Under the pieces are notes generated by a model. The model saw only the letters and a list, made by a program, of their open reading frames with translations, searched no databases and was not told the origin of the DNA. A stretch of 64,000 nucleotides of DNA from Isoetes taiwanensis (taxonomy: Eukaryota; Streptophyta; Lycopodiopsida; Isoetales; Isoetaceae). Positions within the stretch are counted from its first letter, which is position 1. Each line of letters opens with the position of its first letter. Location: assembly GCA_021234155.1 (NCBI GenBank), contig JAJEKV010000097.1, positions 1,548,001-1,612,000 on the forward strand. The letters are read 5' to 3'. The translations under genes and the position numbers were made by a program. Shown in pieces: positions 1 through 11,150 of the stretch.

Positions 1-18
1 CAGTTCTATATGTAGATA

Positions 19-3000
19 TCACACTTGTGCTTCTGGAACCTCTTCATCCTGATAAACCTTTAATTCGCCACTAATGGGACAACTCTCCTTGAATGGATCA
101 TCAGAATGGAAACTGCCACTCAGATCTTTGAAATCGTACCTGCGGATATCTGGAATGTTTCTATTGTGCTGGTCAAAACCTTCTCCCTCTTCTCTTAGCT
201 CCAAGAAGTAAGGTGAATGCCAATAATCCTTCAATAGATTCTGAAAATTAAAAAATGACAAAAGTTTACTACTTATAGCCTGACAGTTTTTTTAGCTCCA
301 AAAAATAAGGTCAATTCTAATAATCCGTCAATAGATTCTGGAAAGTTGGGGTCAATTGAGGGCATATACTCCTGTACAAGTGGTACGTTACAAGCAGGAA
401 AATGAGGCCAAGGTAGAAGATGCATTACATGCTGTAAATATGAAAGACAGATTTTAGACTCAGGACATACATCTGGAAGACAAAAATTCGTTTTCAGTCT
501 CTGAAGGAACTTGGACCTGACATTATAAAATGTGGAATAAATACGCATCGTAGTTGGGAAGGTACGCCATTTTCACAGCTGAAAAGTACATAATTCTACA
601 TAAATGCATTCCTTGCTAAAGGATTATAGCGTGCTGAAGGAGGGACTGGCACCATTAAAAGCTGCATACGCACCAACAATATAGAGCATATTGTCATGCT
701 AGTAAAACAACAAGGGGCTCGATAATCAATGGATAATGGTTTCAAATTTTAAATTGATAAAGGCGACACGCCAAGGATACAATTCAGTTTCTACACTTGC
801 AGGATTAATATCATGAATTGGTAAAACTGAGTTCTGAATCTGCTCAGTACAATAATACATCTAGCCAATAACAGCGAAATTGATTAGCAAAGAGGAACAG
901 TAAGGCATGTATATATGACTTATAAAAGAGGGATTGTGGTGGCTACATTCAGCTTCAAAATCTCTACCATGTAAGAATAATTACCATTTGTGCCATTCTC
1001 AGGGTCTCAGTCAGTGCAGGCTTGAAAAGTTGTGGATCAGCTAAATCTTTTGTATTTAGTATCTCTGTACGCATCTGATGTGAAATATTCAATTCTCTCA
1101 GTGATCCTGGTCACATGTAAGGCATACAGGTTTAAGCTTGGCAAACAGCTTAAAATAGCACATGGTCTTGCTCATACCTGCCTATTTTTATGTAGCTTTC
1201 AATGATATGCTCTGCCATATATATCATCTGCACCTTATTAGTTGACGGGATTTTTCTCAAATCACGAACATCTTTGTAAAATTGGATAGACTCTCCTGCC
1301 AGTCGACTGTTATAAACTCCATGATTAAATGCTTGAAATGCCCCCATCGTATATAAGCAAAACTCTTCTGTGTTACCTCTCGGCGAACTTCAAGAAAGAT
1401 TGCCTAAAATGCGTATTCTCTAGCAATGTCTCAAGTGGCTCATCGGAGAATGGAACCATGGTACCTTCTGTTAATATCCCACTAGGAGGGACTTCGAGTG
1501 CTTGACCCATGGTTGCAGTCCTATATTTACCTCCCTGCCTGCATAAGCAGGAAAATATTTGCCATGCCCGCGTCCAAAACAACCAGAAGACAGTAACATT
1601 TGCCTGTAGGCATAACAAATATTGCTATGAAGAAACAATATGCAAAGGGTCTCTACTATATATATAGATAAAATAACATTTTTAGTTATTTTATAGAAAA
1701 AGATGGCGTATTGGTACTAGAGATGGTGCAAAATTATAGCCTTGTCAAAGTGGACTCAATTTGTTGGTTCATGATAATTCAACGTGAATTTTTCACCAAA
1801 GCAGGAAAGAAATGGTTACTTACAAGAATGGCTACAGCAAACCTTGTGGCAACTGAGAACAACGACTGCATCTCATCCTTTGATTGAATAACCTGCCTAG
1901 TAGTCAATATTATAACCCAAAGACCTACAAAAGAATTTTTGCAGAGAGTGAGGCAGTGACTCATAACCGTATGTCTCAAAATAGTGTTGAAAACATGCAG
2001 TAAAAGAGGGGTGTCTAATTATGTTAGCCACAAACAAGATACCAATCCCTACTTCATCTAGAACCCCAACATGCTTATGACGTTAAGGAGCTCGAGTCTC
2101 CAAGTGCCTTGCTACAGGTCTATTTTGAGATATGCCCATTTCACCAACTAAGAAATATTTAACGGGCATCTCTTATGTTCCAATACTCTAAAAACATTCT
2201 ATCAATGGGTTATTAGGGCTGCTTAAATCTTGTTCTTTATGATGTCCTAAACAGCAGTCTGGAACTACGTCGGTGCACTTCTGTTTCCATATAAGGAAAG
2301 CCTTAAAGTTCCCAGCACATTCAGAAGACAATAATTACAAAGCCAAGAAAGAAAGATTTATTAATGTCTACGGAAGACCCATAGGGTCTTGAAGACCAAG
2401 AACATACACAATTGAACATCTGCGAGAAAGATTGAAAGCAGTAATGACATTCTCACTGGAACTCCTTTTCAAACCGGACTTGAATTGTTGACAAAAAGGA
2501 ATATGTATTAGGAGCTAGATTCTGTCAGAACCTTTACAAAAATATAGCATGCCTTTCCATAAAAACTGTGAACAAAATCATATGGCAGCATAGCTTTACA
2601 TAATATTCATAATTTCATGTTTTCCATGGATTTATGTTAATCTCAAGGTAGTCTAGGTGCTAGAAATATAAGTATTGAACGGAAAGAGGGTATCGCCATT
2701 AGTGCTTAAAAGACTACCTGTTGTAATAGTGCACATAACTGTTCCTTTGAAAAGATCTCTGAACTCATGAAATTTAAATTTTATATTCCGCAATTCCCAA
2801 GTGGCATATAGTAAAGCAGCTGCATACAATACATGCATTGAACTTATGACAAGCAACCAACAGATCGGCCCTGTGCAATTTTTTCTGTTTCTAATAACTG
2901 CTTTTGCCTGCACGACTGCACATAAAGAGTATCCCAACGTCAAAGATGACAATACGAAGACCTTTTATCACATAAATAACAATCTATACCAGTTGCCAGC

Positions 3001-6000
3001 AAGAACATGGGGAAAAGTAGGATAGCCAGAATATGATATAAGGTAAGTGGAGGTAAGCGTCTCCTGGAAAATGAAAGAATTTAAAGGAATGAGAGAATAA
3101 GACACTAAGATAATGCACAACGCCAAACACAAAAAAGAATATAATAAATAAAATGAAAATAAACTTCTCAATGTAGAGAATGTACATTATTGGTTTCTAA
3201 ATTGACCACTTTAAATATCATGTCCCTTGATTAAAAGAACTGCTATACCTATTTCCGTTGGAAAAGTTGGGCCTTGACTTTTGAAAGCTAATCTGTATTC
3301 AGAAGAATGAAGAAAGATACAATCACTATGGAGATCTCTGATCTCTCTGATAGAAACCACTCAAGTGAAATGAGGCTGGACGTGGCTTATAACAGTATGC
3401 CACGTCAGCGTACAGTATGCTAGTACTCCTATACGTATATCTAAATGCTAACATCCCCCCTGAGGACTAGCATACTGAAAAAAAAAAAACAAGCCTAGAC
3501 ATGCTAGAACTAAGATCCCCCCTGAGATGTAACAGTTCCTTGTAATGATTTTCCACCCTCAGATGGATAAGGCTGAATCTGAAGCACATCCTTCATGGAT
3601 TGAAAACTTCTGCCTGACAGTGGTTTCGTGAATCCATCTGCCAGTTGATCCTTGGTAGAACAGTACTTAAGAGTAAGTTGTCCTTGTTGAAGCTGCTCTC
3701 GTATAAAGCACAATTTAATGTCCAAATGTTTTATCTGAAGGTGCATCTTGAAATCTTTGACGTGAGAAATAGCACCACTGTTGTCACAATGCAGAATACC
3801 TGGCTTGATTGGAATCCCCAAGTCTTCATATAAATGAATCAGCCACTTCAATTCTTGAGTTGTATCAGTTAAAGCCTTCAACTCTGCTTCAGTTGTGCTA
3901 ATGCTCACCGTGCTTTGTGACCTAGAACTCCATGTAATGGGACTATTGCCAAAGAAGGACACAAAGCCTGTCAAGGACTTTCTTGAGACCAAATCTGTCG
4001 GCCATGTCAGAATCAGAATATATGCTTAACTGAGGATTTGAAACTCTGCCATAGAAAAGGCCTTCTGTGTAGGTCCCTTTAATATACGAAGTACCTGCTT
4101 AGCAGCTTTCCAATGAGTCTGTTTAGGATGAGTCATGAAGCGTGTGAGAACACCTACTGCATAAGTAATATCAGGACGAGTAATAGTAAGATATAAAAGA
4201 GCACCCACCAACCGTCTGTAGAGTGTAGGATCTGCATCTTCAGCATCTGAATCCAAAGAAAGCTTTCGTCCTAAATCAGAAGGCAGCAAAGTAGGTTTGG
4301 AGTCAGCCATATGAAACTTGTCAAGAATTTCTGTAGCATATTTCTGTTGTGTCAAATAAATTCCTTGAGAAGTCTGCCAAACTTCAATCCCTAAACAATA
4401 ATGCATGAGACCGAGATCTGTAACCTCAAAATCTCTGGAAATAGACTCTTTAGTTTGCTGAATCAGAGAGATAGCATTCCCAGTAATGAGTGTATCATCA
4501 ACATAGAGAAGTAAAATAGATATATTGGTGTCCTGGAATTGAAAATAGAGACTGGGATCTGCCCTAGACCTGCTGTACCCCATCTGTTCCAAATATCCAT
4601 TTATTTTGTGATTCCAGCACCTCGGTGCCTGCTTTAGACCATATATGCTTTTCTTTAATTTACAAACATAGTCAGGAAAGTCCTTATTAACAAATCCTGG
4701 TGGTTGTTGCATATACAATTCTTCCTCAAGATCCCCATTGAGAAAGGCAGACTTGAAATCCAATTGATGCACAGCCCAACCAAATTGTGCTGCTAATGCA
4801 AGAACAGCTCAGAATGTGTCAAGTCTAACAACTGGTGCAAAAACATCAGTGTAATCAAAACCTTCTTGTTGAGTGTAACCTTTAGCTACCAGTCTAGCTT
4901 TATGACGAGCAATAGTACCATCAGATTTGTATTTTGTTCGATAAAGCCACTTGGCTCCAATGATGTTATGACCTGCAGGCTTTGGTACCAATTCCCAAGT
5001 ATCTTGCTTCTCCATCATGGCTAACTCCTCTTTCATAGCCTGAACCCAATGGTCAGATTTTGCTGCTTGACTATGAAAAACGGGATCACTATCATGTAAA
5101 ACCTTGGTCATCAAAGCAAAATTACACAAGTCTGAATCTGAAAACTGCAAGTTTTCAAGTTGATTAATCTCAGGTATGGTAAGAGGTGGTAGACTTGATG
5201 TATCAATAATGTCATCATGTAAATCCAATGGTTCATAGTCTGCATAGGCATCTGTGGATAGTGGACAAGAAGAGGGTGAAGAAATAGAAACTGTAGAAGA
5301 TGAAGGAAGAGGTGGAGATGATGAAAAAACAGGTGGAGACACAGATACTGTAGGAATTTGGACAGATGAAGTGGACAGATCAGAATCGAAAAGATTGACA
5401 AGAGTGGTATCATAATCAATGTGAGCTGCAGATGAAAAATCAAACTGGTGATCTTCAAGAAACTCCATACTACGTGAGGCAAAAACAGTGTTTGAAACAG
5501 GATCAAAGCATCTCCATGCTTTCATATTAGGTGTGTACCCAATAAAAATGACCTGAACTGCCCTGTCTGATAACTTGCCCTTTTTCTGAAGGATTTCTCG
5601 TGGAAAGGAGGCATAAGCAAGACAACCAAAAACTCTTAAATGTGACACATCTGGTTTGGTCCCAAAGAGAGTCTCAAATGGAGTTTTGAGATTCAAAGCC
5701 TTAGTTGGAGCACGATTGGAAATATAACATGCTGTTAAGACTGCTTCTGCCCAAAAATTTAGAGGTAAACTTTTGTGTTTGAGCATGCTTCGAGCTAAAT
5801 TTAGAAATGTACGATGTTTACGCTCTGCTAAATTTAGAAATGTACGATGTTTCGTTTTGTGAGTGTGCATAGGGTACAATAAGTTCCCTATGAATACCTT
5901 GGGCTTGTAAAAAACTTTCAAACTCCTTGGACAAATATTCCTTAGCATTATCAGTCCGAACTGCTTTGATAGTAGTGCTCAACTGATTTTGTACCAAATT

Positions 6001-9000
6001 TCTGAAAGTTTGGAAGATTGAGAAAGCTTGTGATTTGAGCTTCATAGGATATACCCAAGTGAATCTACTATAATCATCAACAAAAACCATGAAATACCTG
6101 CTACCAGCCAGAGATTCCACAGGCATATAGCAAATATCCGAGTGAATAAGTTCCAAAGGATGAGTAGCTCGAAATAAAGCTTGTTTAGGAAACGGGGCTT
6201 GGACCTGTTTTCCTAGACTGCAGGCATGACAATGAAAATCCTGAGATTTAAGTGGAGGTAAACCCTTGACCATGCCTATTTTGGATGCAATAACCAAAGG
6301 AGCCAAACTAATGTGGCCATACCTGGCATGCCATAAATTTTCTGTTGAAGAATAAGGGGACTGAATCTGCAGCAGTGTGAACCTGTTGAAGATGTGACTT
6401 CTTGAGTGTATACAGACCTTCTTTAGTGAGAGTACCTTGAGCAACAATGCCAAGAGAACTTTTATCAATCAAGTGTAGAGGATTGTTCTTACAAATATAA
6501 ACATATTCTCCTGCAAAGAGCACTGAGTAGCCTAATTGTCGTAAAGTTGACTGACACTCGGAAGATTAACTTTCAAATCTGGAATATGAAGAACTTCATC
6601 ATCAATTTGTAAAGAAGAAGAAGAACCAAGATCAATATTGACCCTGCCCTTGCCCTGAGATCTAGCAAGATTACCATCTGCCATCTTCACTATAGTTGAA
6701 TTATAAGGATGAATAGTGGAAAAAACAGTAGGATGACTTGCTAAATGTTTTGTAGCCCCTGAATCAACAAGCCAAGATTCATCTTCATCTAAATGATCAG
6801 CAACCAATGCTAAAAATTGCTCCTCTAAATCTTCAATAGAAATTTCAGACACTTTGGCACTGATCTCTGAAGTTTTGACACATTCTTTATCTTTGGATTC
6901 TCGAGATTTGTGGTCAGCAAGATCTCTCTCCCTCTTTCTACACTGAAACTTCATGTGACCCTTCTTACCACAGTACCAGCAAGACAACGGTTCTTTGGAT
7001 GAAGCTGAATTAGAAGATGTATGAGAAGAAGAAGATTTACTGCTGGAGAAATTTGCAGCTGCAAGATCTGAAGATCTTTTAAGCTCCTGTTCTGCATCTA
7101 ACAATTGTTGTTGGAGATAATGAAAATCAACTGTAATCTGTGGTTGTAACTTGTAAAATTGAACAAAATGAATATACTCAGCTGGTAAACCCTTCAAAAC
7201 ATAGAGGATAAGTCTTGCTTCTTTCATTTCTCCACCTGCAGCTACATAAGAAATCTGCAACTCTTTAAATTTCTTGAGATATTCCTTCATTCCTGAACAA
7301 TCAGTGAGTCTAAGATTGTCCATCTTTGTCTGTAAAAGAAGTTGATGTCCTTCTCCCTTAGCAACACATTTCTTGACCAGAAATTGATAAGCAGATTGAA
7401 AATCTGTAAAATCTTGAAGATCCATCAGAAATTCTGTACACACACAGGATCTAAGATGATTTAAAGCATCAAAATCTTTAGTCTTCTCAGCATTTGTCTG
7501 TGGTGACCATTTGCTATCTAACACTTGATGCAAATGACGAAGACTTAAATTGGTTTTGAAAGCCTCTCGCCAGGTAAAAAAATTCTGATCATCCAATACA
7601 GGATGCTGAAAGTATTTCCATGGATCAGAACTTATAGCCATGGCCATTGATTTACTGACGTACCAAAAAGATAGAAAAAGATCGAAGCCAAATCAAGATC
7701 CAAGCTAAATCAAGATCGGCTAAATCCTTGGTCGGAATGATGAGAAAACACTGGATCCACTGAAATTGGGCCGAAAAAAACAATTCCCTTCGCCGGATCT
7801 GCACGATACCGACGGATCACCTCAAAACCACTTCCCCCTCGTCGGATTTACTCAGAAAACCGCCGGATTACCTCAATTGTACTGACTTCACTCTTCTAAC
7901 CTCGCTCTGATACCATGAAAGCTAATCTGTATTCAGAAGAATGAAGAAAGATACAATCACTATGGAGATCTCTGATCTCTCTGATAGAAACCACTCAAGT
8001 GAAATGAGGCTGGACGTGGCTTATAACAGTATGCCACGTCAGCGTACAGTATGCTAGTACTCCTATACGTATATCTAAATGCTAACAACTTTAATTTTGA
8101 AGGTGTTGTCTTTCGCTAATTCATATAGTCACATAGTTCTGCTTGTTTTAAACAAACTGACTCTTAACGAACATCCATCGATCATCCTCTCAGAGGCTGA
8201 TAGAATTTGCCATTATACATATTAACATGTCAAACAGATTGTCTCGATCACACATTTTGTTATACTAATAAGCCTTTGATATCACATAATGTCTTTTAAT
8301 AGCAAACAAAGAAAACTAGCAAAAGCAGCTGCATAGTCTTCCATGACAATAAGGCCAATGTATTTACCTTATAAATGTATAGTAAAGATTGTATGCCCAA
8401 GCTATTTGACAGCTCAATATGATGGCAAATCCGCATGGACCTAGCCATACTGCAATCAAAATATTTACAAATCATGTCAGCATACTGCATTGAGTTTGTT
8501 CTACAATGGTAAACTCACGTTGCCAAAGACTGCAGCTTTGCCACCAAGGTCTTCGTGAAAGTTTTAGTGTGTTCCGAGACATCTGCCTCATAAAACTGTT
8601 AGCATAAGTAGACATAATATTGTTAAAGGAAACAATGAAAACGGCGACATTCACTGCATGGCCTATGCTTTTCTACATTATGACCAATCAAACTATGCAA
8701 GTTAGCTAAACTGCCAGAACAGTCACGAATTCAAGAATAAAAATGAAGTCACATTTCATATTGCCTGAAGAAGGGTGCAATGCAATTCATAATGCAGAAT
8801 CTTGTAGGATGCACAAAAAATTTAACAAATTTAAAGAGATGCTGCTATAGCTCATAGAAAGCGGAAAACAATGATAAATACTGAATGATATAGTTCCTTC
8901 CATTTCTTGTGGTCAAAATCCATTTCCTCTTTGAAGAGGGGGCGATTGAACTGAGAATGAAGCACATCTGGACTGTTACAACCACCTGAAAATCATTTTC

Positions 9001-9784
9001 ATCCTATGATTCCTCTCATAAGTAAGCCTCAACATGGTAGTGGAGAACCCTAAATTATGCTTCAGAGATTTGAGTGCTCCTGCTCTATGCCAAATCTAAA
9101 GATGATACAATACTTGTTGAACATAACAATAAATGCGCATTGACTCTTCCCTTGCTTAGCTATCTGAAGATACAACACGTGTATCAGCTCAATCCAAAGC
9201 CCCCCTTAAACGAGGATGCACAGATGCCACAGTCATCTGCAACAATCTCGACATGTCCCAGATAAATGACTAATTAACGCATTACATAGACTTTGCACCT
9301 GAACTTACCACAGTTGCAGCAAGAAAAGCAAGACCAGCTATGCACTGCACCGTCAAAAGAGAGACTTCTTTGGCCCTGACACCCAAAATTTCTCGCTTAA
9401 TGTATACGATGCATAAGCCAGACACTATCCTGCAAAATGTTTGAACTTGCCAATCAATAACATACATACTTCCATTCTTAGAAATTTCAAAACTAAGCGC
9501 AGAGCCTTCAAATGCTAACTTTTCACAGTTAAACAATCCTCTAATTGTCGTGTGTTAAAATGTAGTTTATGAATTAGCAGATTTTATTTATCATGATACA
9601 AATTGTTGATTCCGTTCACAAAACTTGACTTGTTCATGCATTTCCAGAATGAGCATGGAACGAGACGAGTAATAGACAACAGGGATTAGATTCAAGAGAT
9701 AGTTTCTTACAAGACAAAATTGATGCCTGTAACACCAACAATAACATAATCAGAAGGGCAGCCACCAGTAACCGCACAGCCCAT
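19..9784 (-). CDS. RGS1: Seven-transmembrane regulator of G-protein signalling (RGS1-like), 11 exons
   Basis: Plasma-membrane protein that speeds GTP hydrolysis on the plant G-alpha subunit and keeps it off until a sugar or other signal removes the protein. I rebuilt the exons from conservation with Arabidopsis RGS1: 9711-9784, 9309-9429, 8519-8582, 8368-8449, 2990-3063, 2718-2897, 1824-1924, 1377-1603, 1182-1306, 985-1106 and 19-240. They total 1392 nt, 463 codons plus TGA; Arabidopsis RGS1 has 459. All junctions keep frame. Seven hydrophobic segments fall near residues 12-34, 43-65, 87-112, 115-138, 147-173, 188-212 and 220-245. The cytosolic RGS box is about 286-402 (PLETLLENTHFRQSF, IYMAEHIIESYIKIG, NLLKDYWHSPYF). 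The start ATG precedes GCAVTGGCPSDYV, matching the family N-terminus; upstream codons are open for some distance, so a longer start is possible. The acidic serine-containing tail keeps SDDPF (436-440); in Arabidopsis tail serines are phosphorylated before endocytosis. Intron 4 carries a copia element. Exon borders are inferred by eye. Confidence 0.88.
290..342 (-). pseudogene. Decayed duplicate of the 5' edge of RGS1 exon 11
   Basis: About 51 bp here match 193-245 (acceptor AG plus the first ~48 coding bases of exon 11) with 8 differences, roughly 84 percent identity. The copy lies about 97 bp upstream in the gene's sense and keeps an acceptor-like AG followed by AATCTATTGA. It reads NLLTDY and then a stop, so splicing to it would truncate the protein in the RGS box. 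I see no open continuation and read it as a local tandem duplication that has decayed. Confidence 0.6.
1180..1181 (-). other. Probable non-canonical GC donor of RGS1 intron 9
   Basis: The GT donor two codons' worth of bases away (GGCAG|GTATGA) puts exon 10 out of frame and reaches a stop. Splicing after ATAG, at GC followed by AGGT, and into the AG before 1106 restores the frame and gives IGSLRELNISHQM, which aligns without a gap to the family. GC-AG introns are a known minor class. An indel in the sequence would be the alternative explanation. Confidence 0.6.
3277..3281. repeat. Left copy of copia target-site duplication (ACTTT)
   Basis: ACTTT directly abuts the LTR and is repeated at 8088-8092. 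Five base pairs is the usual copia duplication length. Confidence 0.92.
3282..3453 (-). repeat. 3' LTR of the copia element
   Basis: 172 bp, apparently identical to the 5' LTR, preceded in element sense by a G-rich purine tract. It would supply the element's polyadenylation signal and could end RGS1 transcripts early because the orientation is shared. Confidence 0.93.
3454..3461 (-). promoter_or_regulatory. Polypurine tract
   Basis: The minus strand reads AGGGGGGA directly before the 3' LTR, the expected plus-strand primer. A similar G run near 3513-3520 may be a second tract. Confidence 0.8.
3510..5819 (-). pseudogene. Copia reverse transcriptase and RNase H, broken
   Basis: A Ser/Pro-rich linker (about 5100-5450) leads to reverse transcriptase: WVQAMKEELAMMEKQDTWEL, KARLVAKGYTQQEG, DFKSAFLNGDLEEELYM and the catalytic YVDD at 4494-4505. 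RNase H follows with SRKSLTGFVSFFG, STTEAELKALTD and KHLDIKLCFIREQ. An in-frame TGA at 4809-4811 falls where the family has Arg after VVRLDTF, consistent with CGA to TGA. Near 3995-4060 one or more frameshifts separate reverse transcriptase from RNase H. The domain order confirms copia, but this copy cannot make an active enzyme. Confidence 0.88.
5820..6531 (-). pseudogene. Copia integrase, frameshifted
   Basis: The N-terminal HHCC finger is recognisable as NLWHARYGHISLAPL and CHACSLGK. The catalytic core follows: the first Asp in HSDICYMP, the second in VRTDNAKEY, then YLSKEFESFLQAQGI and IVPYAHSQN. A frame change occurs near 6355-6375 between the link to protease and the finger. Just after the catalytic core a tandem copy of about 28 bp (5798-5853, giving KHRTFLNLA twice) breaks the frame again. 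The C-terminal part therefore lies in another frame. It resembles a normal copia integrase otherwise. Confidence 0.85.
6532..7647 (-). pseudogene. Copia Gag and protease
   Basis: An open frame of 371 codons. The Gag part has the copia N-terminal domain and, at about 6940-6981, a CCHC zinc knuckle (CWYCGKKGHMKFQC) that binds element RNA. The aspartic protease follows with WLVDSGATKHLAS near 6754-6768. The frame stops after SQLYDN. One base later the expected continuation RQLGYSVLFAGEYVY appears, so a single-base loss in the T run near 6543-6546 separates Gag-protease from the rest of the polyprotein. Gag itself looks intact, so this copy could still supply particle protein in cis. Confidence 0.88.
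7904..7915 (-). promoter_or_regulatory. Primer binding site for initiator-Met tRNA
   Basis: On the minus strand it reads TGGTATCAGAGC, the standard plant copia site complementary to the 3' end of initiator-Met tRNA, with no gap after the 5' LTR. Confidence 0.95.
7916..8087 (-). repeat. 5' LTR of the copia element
   Basis: 172 bp, TGAAAGCTAATC at the plus-strand left end and AATGCTAACA at the right. It is immediately followed, in element sense, by the primer binding site. The sequence appears identical to the LTR at 3282-3453. Transcription of the element would start in this LTR and run in the same direction as RGS1. Confidence 0.93.
8088..8092. repeat. Right copy of copia target-site duplication (ACTTT)
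   Basis: Exact match to 3277-3281, directly after the LTR end at 8087. Confidence 0.92.
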
Positions 9785-10616
9785 GTTGAATACCAGGACA
9801 TAGTCCTCAAAACCCCCTACGAAAAGCGGGTCTGGAAACCCAAAATTTAATACTTGAAATGATGGTTCTGGAAAGCACAAAAAGAATGGTTAAAACCTGA
9901 GACATTCCAGGATTTGAGAAGATGATTTATGACTGCTGCAAGTCACATACATCCTCTACTCAGCAAGACCCAGACTCATTCTGTACAGGGATATTGTGAT
10001 CCAACTTACAGAACCTCTGTGAGAGCGTTGGAAAAATCGCGTTGAAAGTGTCGAGCGGCCATGATTGATGGCAGCCATTCTGTCAACCGTTCGATATCGC
10101 CTGTTCTAACGCGTCGTCAAAGTCCGCGGTCTTGTTTGAAACTCGAGCCTTAAAATTGAACGGTGGTATTTCCAATGTTTTAGAGTTGCTATTCATGTTG
10201 AGGCATCCATTCATTTGAAAAGGTTAATTTTTTTCTTAGCATCCCTTACCAATAGGCAAATATTATACTATTCTTCACATATATAATTCTTTCTCCTAAG
10301 ATTCGATCCTTTTGTGCTTTTCTTATTAAAATGACACGTATCTATATTTTCCGGTTCTTTTTCCTGGGTACAGGGGTTTTTTTTGGATGTGGATGGATTT
10401 TCCGGTGGAGTTTCTAGCTTCTAAGGGCGACGAATGTCCTACTTTTTTTTTGCCTTACCGCGACAAATGTCCTGCTTTTTTTGCATTGCCGGAGATGGGC
10501 CCGTTGTTGCTGAAGCCGGAAGTTATAGGAATGCTGTGACCAGTGTGCTTCAAGATTGCCTGCCAAACATAGCTTTGACTGGTTTTTGGAATTCCTGGAG
10601 CACAAATTAGGAAAAA
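9785..10616. other. Upstream region of RGS1, no gene seen
   Basis: This spacer lies between the RGS1 start codon and the oppositely transcribed RING-H2 pseudogene. It should hold the RGS1 5' leader and promoter. I could not settle a TATA box or a transcription start. Confidence 0.4.
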
Positions 10617-11150
10617 ATGTCGGAAATTCCTGCATCTGCGCCATCGTCCTCCAACAGCAATAGTTTTTTTCCTTTTTGTGTGTATTGCGATCTGTATAAT
10701 TGTCGAAGCTCGGGGATGCTGCACTTTCCTCGTTAATTGCTGCACAGCACGAGAACGCCCTCGGTTAGGAGGAGGAGCATCAGAGTGCTTTTTCCTGCAG
10801 GAATGGGGCTGGACAAATCAGTGTTGGATTTGCTGCCAGTATTCGAAGTGAAAGACGAAGAATTGGGTCTGGAATGTGCGGTTTGTTTGAGCGAATTTAG
10901 AACAGGGGAACAGGGCAGGATTTTGCCAAATTGCAGCCATAGCTTTCACACTCAGTGTATTGACGCATGGTTTGAGTCTCTACTTGCCCTTTGTGCCGGT
11001 GTAATGTTTCAGTGGATAAATCAGAGGAAAAAACCTCTCAATTCCGACACCTGCAGCCGTGCAGAAGACTCCTATGCTGCAGCAGAGGTAGAATCCCTGG
11101 CTGTAGTTGTCCCAAGCTAGAGGCGAATCTGTGGTCTTGGATTACCTCGT
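10617..11150 (+). pseudogene. ATL-type RING-H2 ubiquitin ligase, frameshifted
   Basis: ATL proteins are membrane-anchored E3 ligases with an N-terminal hydrophobic segment, a GLD motif and a RING-H2 finger. Here these parts appear in order but in different frames: ATG at 10617 with MSEIPASAPSSSNS, then PPTAIVFFLFVCIAICIIV in a second frame, then GMGLDKSVLDLLPVF and LECAVCLSEFRTGEQGR in a third. The finger runs through LPNCSHSFHTQCIDAWFES and then shifts: the final TCPLCRCNV lies in yet another frame at about 10980-11010, as if 4 bases are missing near 10977. With three frame changes I read it as a pseudogene; indel errors are the alternative. It faces away from RGS1. Confidence 0.7.

Larger units (their letters stand above)
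3282..8087 (-). mobile_element. Ty1/copia LTR retrotransposon inside RGS1 intron 4
   Basis: A complete element by structure, 4806 bp: two 172-bp LTRs that begin TG and end CA, a 5-bp target duplication (ACTTT), a primer site complementary to initiator-Met tRNA, and a purine tract. Domain order on the minus strand is Gag with zinc knuckle, protease, integrase, reverse transcriptase, RNase H, which defines copia. It lies in the same orientation as RGS1. By eye the LTRs show no difference, implying a young insertion. The coding region is nevertheless broken at five or more places, so this copy cannot encode its own machinery. I did not assign a copia lineage. Confidence 0.95.

Noticed and set aside
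5111-5506. 131-codon Leu/His-rich minus-strand frame
   Set aside because: Out-of-frame shadow of the Ser/Pro-rich linker before copia reverse transcriptase.
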